Below, in pieces: positions 60,175 to 64,000 of a stretch of 64,000 nucleotides of DNA. Position numbers and translations under genes: made by a program. The notes beneath the pieces are model-generated. The model was given only the letters and a program-made list of their open reading frames with translations. It was not told where the DNA came from and did not search any database. Source of the DNA: Streptomyces griseosporeus (GTDB lineage: Bacteria; Actinomycetota; Actinomycetes; Streptomycetales; Streptomycetaceae). Numbering within the stretch: position 1 is the stretch's first letter; every line of letters starts with the position of its first letter. The DNA lies in assembly GCF_014656055.1 (NCBI RefSeq), contig NZ_BNBR01000002.1, positions 809,164-873,163 of the forward strand, written 5' to 3'.

Positions 60175-61404
60175 CTAGTCAGAGGCGTGGGGCGAGTCGG
60201 CCAGGAGGCGCAGGGCGACCGCCGCGTGCAGGGCGGCGCCGGTGGCCATGACGGGCTCGTGGAAGACGACCCGGCTGGAGTGGCAGTCGGGGGCGCCCTC
60301 GGCGGGGGTGCCCGGCGGGCGGGCGCCGAGGAAGGCCATGGCGCCGGGGACGCGCTGCAGGACGTAGGAGAAGTCCTCGGCGGCCATGACCGGGTCGGGC
60401 AGCTCCTGGACGCGGTCGGGGCCGAGCAGACCGGCGGCGGTGTCGCGGACGGCGCGGGTGACGGCCGGGTCGTTGACGGTGGCCGGATAGCCCTCGACGA
60501 GGTCCACGTCCGCCTCGGCGCCATGGGCGGCGGCGACATGGCGGGCGACCCGGGCGATGTTCTCGCGGACCGTGTGCCGGGTGGCGGGTGTGAAGGTGCG
60601 GACGGTCCCCTGGATCTCGGCGGTCTCCGGGATGATGTTGGCGGTGGTCCCGGCGTGCACGGAGGCGATGGTGACCACGGCCGGGTCGAAGACGGACACC
60701 GTGCGGGTGACCATGGTCTGGATCGCCTGCACGATCTCGCAGGCCACCGGCACCGGATCGAGTGCCAGCTGCGGGGCGGAGGCGTGTCCGGAGCGGCCCC
60801 GGACGGTCAGCCGGAGGAGGTCGGAGGCGGCGAGCAGCGGGCCGGGCCGCACCTGGAGGGTGCCGGCGTCGTAGCGGGTGGCGACGTGCAGCGCGAACGC
60901 GGCCGTGACGCCGGTGCCGTCCGCGGCCTCCAGCACCCCCTCGTCGATCATGTACCGGGCCCCGCCGTCGGTCTCCTCCGCGGGCTGGAACATGAACACC
61001 ACCCGGCCCGCGAGGTCCGCGCGGCGGGCGGCGAGCAGCCGGGCCGCTCCGACGAGCATCGCGGTGTGCAGGTCGTGGCCGCAGGCGTGCATGGTGCCGG
61101 GCACCTCGGAGGCGAACTCCAGGCCGGTGTCCTCCTGTTGGGGCAGGGCGTCCATGTCCCCGCGCAGCAGCACGGTGGGGCCGGGGCGGGCGCCGTCCAG
61201 GACGGCGGTGACGGAGCTGAGCCGCTCCCCCGTCGTGACGGTCAGCCCCAGGCCGTCCAGGGCGTCGAGCACGGTGCGCTGGGTGCGGGGCAGGTGCAGG
61301 CCCAGCTCCGGGGCGCGGTGGAGGCTGCGGCGTACGGCGGTGATCCCGGGCAGCAGGGCCTGTGCCTCGGCGAGCAGGCCGGAGCCGGCGGGCACGGCGG
61401 TCAT
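60175..61404 (-). CDS. M20-family amidohydrolase (IAA-amino-acid hydrolase / aminoacylase-like)
   Basis: 409 residues from ATG 61404. Di-metal peptidase fold: GPTVLLRGDMDALPQQEDTG, MHACGHDLHTAMLVGAARLL, VFMFQPAEETDGGARYMI, with the dimerisation lid starting LTVRGRSGHASAPQLALDPV and a late metal His in DCHSSRVVFHEPVMATGAAL. It deacylates N-acyl amino acids or related amides in the cytosol. Transcribed toward htpG, 60 bases away. Confidence 0.9.
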   Translation of the reverse strand: MTAVPAGSGLLAEAQALLPGITAVRRSLHRAPELGLHLPRTQRTVLDALDGLGLTVTTGERLSSVTAVLDGARPGPTVLLRGDMDALPQQEDTGLEFASEVPGTMHACGHDLHTAMLVGAARLLAARRADLAGRVVFMFQPAEETDGGARYMIDEGVLEAADGTGVTAAFALHVATRYDAGTLQVRPGPLLAASDLLRLTVRGRSGHASAPQLALDPVPVACEIVQAIQTMVTRTVSVFDPAVVTIASVHAGTTANIIPETAEIQGTVRTFTPATRHTVRENIARVARHVAAAHGAEADVDLVEGYPATVNDPAVTRAVRDTAAGLLGPDRVQELPDPVMAAEDFSYVLQRVPGAMAFLGARPPGTPAEGAPDCHSSRVVFHEPVMATGAALHAAVALRLLADSPHASD

Positions 61405-61682
61405 CGGGCGGCTCCGCGGGCGGTGGCGCGCGGCGGGGGCGGGGTGGTCGGCACGGGCAGCTCCTCGGCGCGGGGTCGGTCCGTCGGCTCACAAGCCTGC
61501 CCAGGGCGGGGCACGGCCACGCCCCCCGCGGGCGCACATGGCTCGCCCGCCGCCGGCGCGGACGCGCTCACGGACACCCCTTGGGTCCCGAACCGCCCGG
61601 AGGCGGAGGCCCCTCAGATCACTCACCCGGGTGAACGTCCCGTACACGCCGCCCGAAGCCGGGCGGTTCGGGCGGCGTCTTC

Positions 61683-63308
61683 GTGATCATGCGGAGCGTG
61701 ACCAATGGAAACCTCCGTCGCGCACGCCGTACGGCCCTCGCGGGTCTCGGCGCGCTGACCCTCCTGTCGACGCTGTCCGCCCTGCCCGCCCACGCGGGAC
61801 CGCCCGCGCGCGGGGCGCAGCGGCCGGCTCCCGCGCCCCGCCCGCTGACCGCCCTGGAGCGCGGTACGGCCGCCTACCTGGACTCGGTCCGCAACGACCC
61901 CGCGCTGCTGCGGGACTTCTTCCGCCGCCTGCCCAAGGGCGGCGAGCTGCACAACCACCTCTCCGGCGCCGCCCCCACCGAGTACCTGATCGAACTCGCC
62001 GCCGAGGACGAGTTGTGCGTCGACACCACGACGTGGACGGCCGTGGCGCCGCCGTGCGGCGCGGGCACCCGGCCGGCCGCCGACGCGCGCACCGACCGCG
62101 CCTTCCACGACCGGATCGTGCGGGAGTGGTCGATGCAGGACTTCCCGGCGGGCGGCAACGGCCACGACCACTTCTTCGCCACCTTCGGCAAGTTCGGCGA
62201 GGTGACCTGGCGGCACCCGGGCAAGCTGCTCGCCCGGGTCGGCAACGACGCCGTCGCACAGAACCAGTTCTACCTGGAGACCATGACGACCCCCGGCTCG
62301 GAGGGCGCCAAGAAGCTGGCCGCCGAGGTCGGCTGGGACGACGACCTGGCCGCGCTGCACCGCAAGCTGGTGGCCGGCGGCAAGCTGGACAAGGTCGTCG
62401 CCGAGGCCCGCCGGGAGGCCGACGGCGCGGACGCCGAGTTCCGTGCCACGGCCGGCTGCGACACGGACCGGCCGCAGCCGGTCTGCGGCCTGACCACCCG
62501 GTGGATCTCCCAGGTGTCGCGCGGCGGCCCGAAGGAGCGGGTCTTCACGCAGATGGCGCTCGGCATGCGGCTGGCCGAGCGGGACGGCCGGTTCGTCGCG
62601 GTCAACCTGGTCCAGCCGGAGGACTGGGACAGCTCGCTGCGCGACTACCGCCTGCAGATGCGCATGCTCGCCTACCTGCGCGGGGTCTACCCGAAGGCCC
62701 ATGTCACGCTGCACGCGGGCGAGTTGTGGCCCGGGCTGGTGAAGCCGGAGGACCTGAAGTTCCACATCGCCGAGGCGGTGGACGTGGCCCGCGCCGAGCG
62801 GATCGGGCACGGGGTCGACCTGCGGCACGAGGACGGCTGGCAGCGCACGGCGGCCACCATGGCCGACCGGGAGATCGCGGTCGAGGTGCCGTTCACCAGC
62901 AACGCCCAGATCCTGGGGGTACGCGGCGCCGACCACCCCTTCGAGACGTACCGGGCCTACGGCGTCCCGGTGGTCCTGGCCACCGACGACCCCGGGGTCA
63001 GCCGTATCGACATCAGCCACGAGTACCGGTACGCGGCCGAGACGTACGGCCTCGGCTACCCGGAGCTGAAGGACCTGGCCCGGGCGTCCCTGGAGTACGC
63101 GTTCCTGCCGGGCCAGAGCCTGTGGAGCGGCAACCCGACCCGCGACGGCTACCGTCCGGTCCCGGCCTGCCGAGGTGAGCGCGCCGGTGGATCGGAGCCC
63201 GGCCGGGCCTGCCGCCGCCTGCTGGACGCCAGCCCGAAGGCGGCCGTGCAGTGGCGCCAAGAGGCCGCGTTCCACGCCTTCGAGCGCACCTTCGGCACCG
63301 GCCGCTGA
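61683..63308 (+). CDS. Secreted adenosine-deaminase-family protein (ADGF-like)
   Basis: 541 residues; GTG 61683 used (ATG 61689 or GTG 61698 possible). Signal peptide (RRARRTALAGLGALTLLSTL then SALPAHA). Adenosine deaminase TIM barrel: HxH-like GGELHNHLSGAAPTEYLIEL, VTLHAGELWPGLV (zinc His and active-site Glu), RIGHGVDLRHEDGWQRTA, VPFTSNAQILGVRGADHP, VVLATDDPGVSRIDISHEYR (catalytic Asp pair). Extended N-terminal region of about 70 residues and an insertion near 95-145 fit the secreted growth-factor-like ADA group. It should deaminate adenosine to inosine outside the cell. Ends in a strong terminator. Confidence 0.85.
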   Translation: MIMRSVTNGNLRRARRTALAGLGALTLLSTLSALPAHAGPPARGAQRPAPAPRPLTALERGTAAYLDSVRNDPALLRDFFRRLPKGGELHNHLSGAAPTEYLIELAAEDELCVDTTTWTAVAPPCGAGTRPAADARTDRAFHDRIVREWSMQDFPAGGNGHDHFFATFGKFGEVTWRHPGKLLARVGNDAVAQNQFYLETMTTPGSEGAKKLAAEVGWDDDLAALHRKLVAGGKLDKVVAEARREADGADAEFRATAGCDTDRPQPVCGLTTRWISQVSRGGPKERVFTQMALGMRLAERDGRFVAVNLVQPEDWDSSLRDYRLQMRMLAYLRGVYPKAHVTLHAGELWPGLVKPEDLKFHIAEAVDVARAERIGHGVDLRHEDGWQRTAATMADREIAVEVPFTSNAQILGVRGADHPFETYRAYGVPVVLATDDPGVSRIDISHEYRYAAETYGLGYPELKDLARASLEYAFLPGQSLWSGNPTRDGYRPVPACRGERAGGSEPGRACRRLLDASPKAAVQWRQEAAFHAFERTFGTGR

Positions 63309-63322
63309 GAACCGCGCCGCAT

Positions 63323-63361
63323 CCGGCCGCCGGTCCGACAGGGCCGGCGGCCGGCCTTTTT
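63323..63361. terminator. Intrinsic terminator after the adenosine-deaminase gene
   Basis: Perfect 11-bp stem (CCGGCCGCCGG at 63323-63333 with 63344-63354) and a 10-base loop, followed by CC and TTTTT (63357-63361). The convergent TetR gene ends in the same stretch, so it may serve both genes. Confidence 0.85.
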
Positions 63362-64000
63362 CACGCCCGGGGCGCGTAGTGGCCCAGGAACATGTCGACC
63401 CCGCTGACGACGAGACGGTCCGTCAGGTCGTCGTCGACCTGAGTGCCGTACGTGCCGAAGACCAGGTGCGGGAAGACCAGCAGGGCGTAGAGCTGGATGA
63501 CGGCCGTCTCCAGGTCCGGTACGACCAGCCGGCCCTGGTCGGCGAGGGTGCGCAGGGCGCCCGCGACCGCCGGGTGGTGTCCCTCCGGGCCGTGGCTCTC
63601 CCAGGCGCGGCCCAGTTCGGGGAAGCGGTGCTGCTCGGCGGCGACGAGCCGGCGCAGGGCGGCGACGTCCTCGTTGGCGCGGACGGCGCGGACCCAGCCC
63701 CGGGCGGCCTCCACGAGCGCGGCCCGCAGGTCCGGCGCGTCGGCCAGCGCGGCGAGCGCGTCGGCGGAGGCGCCGCCCAGGGGCTCGTCGAGCGCGCTGC
63801 TGATCACCGCGCTGAACAGGGCCTCCTTGCTGCCGAAGTGGTTGTAGACGGTCACCTTGGACACACCCGCCGCGGCGGCGATGGCGTCCATGCCGACCCC
63901 GAACCCCTCGCGCAGGAACAGCTCGCGTGCCGCGCGCACGATGGCCTGCCGTTTCAGCTCGGCGCGGGGGCCGCTCGGGGGCTTGCGGGCACTGTCGACG
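63361..64000 (-). CDS. TetR-family regulator (5' end outside window)
   Basis: The frame is open through the right edge. The HTH is QAIVRAARELFLREGFGVGM, DAIAAAAGVSKVTVYNHFGS, then KEALFSAVI. The ligand domain (TetR_C_33/AefR-like) includes RRLVAAEQHRFPELGRAWES. The start lies at or beyond base 64000, because the basic stretch RKPPSGPRAELKRQ precedes the HTH without a start codon. Targets unknown. Faces the secreted adenosine-deaminase gene. Confidence 0.85.
   Translation of the reverse strand, partial: VDSARKPPSGPRAELKRQAIVRAARELFLREGFGVGMDAIAAAAGVSKVTVYNHFGSKEALFSAVISSALDEPLGGASADALAALADAPDLRAALVEAARGWVRAVRANEDVAALRRLVAAEQHRFPELGRAWESHGPEGHHPAVAGALRTLADQGRLVVPDLETAVIQLYALLVFPHLVFGTYGTQVDDDLTDRLVVSGVDMFLGHYAPRA

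Overview
The window is high-GC actinobacterial chromosomal DNA, almost certainly Streptomyces. The signs are a very strong third-position G/C bias, frequent GTG starts, long GC-rich antisense open frames, and families typical of the genus (TerD paralogue, DUF6643, DUF4865, Rv1733c-like protein, GAF/PucR regulator, second proteasome beta subunit). About 60 protein genes are supported. No rRNA, tRNA, CRISPR array or intact insertion sequence was seen.

Layout. 1-961 is the 3' part of glpD. 962-5568 is a gene-poor, visibly less GC-rich accessory stretch: a mosaic of three gene fragments (945-1734), a signal peptide fused to the tail of a papain-fold toxin domain plus an immunity gene, a small orphan gene, a GNAT acetyltransferase, and short direct repeats near its right edge. 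5569-10397 holds an MHS transporter, a GAF/PucR regulator, a 3-hydroxybutyrate dehydrogenase and a Nudix hydrolase. 10465-20623 carries cell-envelope and conserved genes: Lnt, an O-antigen-ligase-like protein, a racemase, an HpnB-like glycosyltransferase, a double-TerD protein, DUF6643, MOSC, a nucleotidyltransferase and an Rv1733c-like protein. 20774-29988 includes a beta-helix/AAA+ fusion, a membrane-bound lipase-like protein, a DeoR regulator, a Cds1-type PLP enzyme and an RsbW-like ATPase. 30260-36157 is an FtsX/MacB ABC transporter operon divergent from a TetR-DUF4865-phosphotriesterase operon. 36286-42635 contains a TetR/SDR pair sharing an operator-like motif, a ROK regulator, AlkB and an rRNA methyltransferase-like protein. 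42703-45400 is a SIS isomerase/class II aldolase operon divergent from a DeoR regulator. A GH15 enzyme follows.

The most interesting region is 47386-51435. It reads as a compact RiPP (ribosomal peptide natural product) operon: an HExxH-type putative peptide beta-hydroxylase, a stand-alone PqqD-like recognition protein, a 38-residue precursor peptide ending WPPWYMQKH, a strong hairpin, an FAD-dependent aromatic-type monooxygenase and a SAM methyltransferase. The likely logic is that PqqD binds the lysine-rich leader, the two oxygenases hydroxylate the aromatic or His-containing tail, and the methyltransferase decorates it. The hairpin just after the precursor would keep precursor mRNA above enzyme mRNA. 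The product is unknown. No protease or exporter is obvious next to it.

The right end (51494-64000) carries a flavin-reductase-like protein overlapping a convergent MTHFR-like gene, an orphan PrcB proteasome beta subunit, a PolX/PHP protein, a secreted AMIN-like protein, a CelD/BcsL-type acetyltransferase, HtpG, an M20 amidohydrolase, a secreted adenosine-deaminase-family enzyme, and a TetR regulator cut by the window edge.
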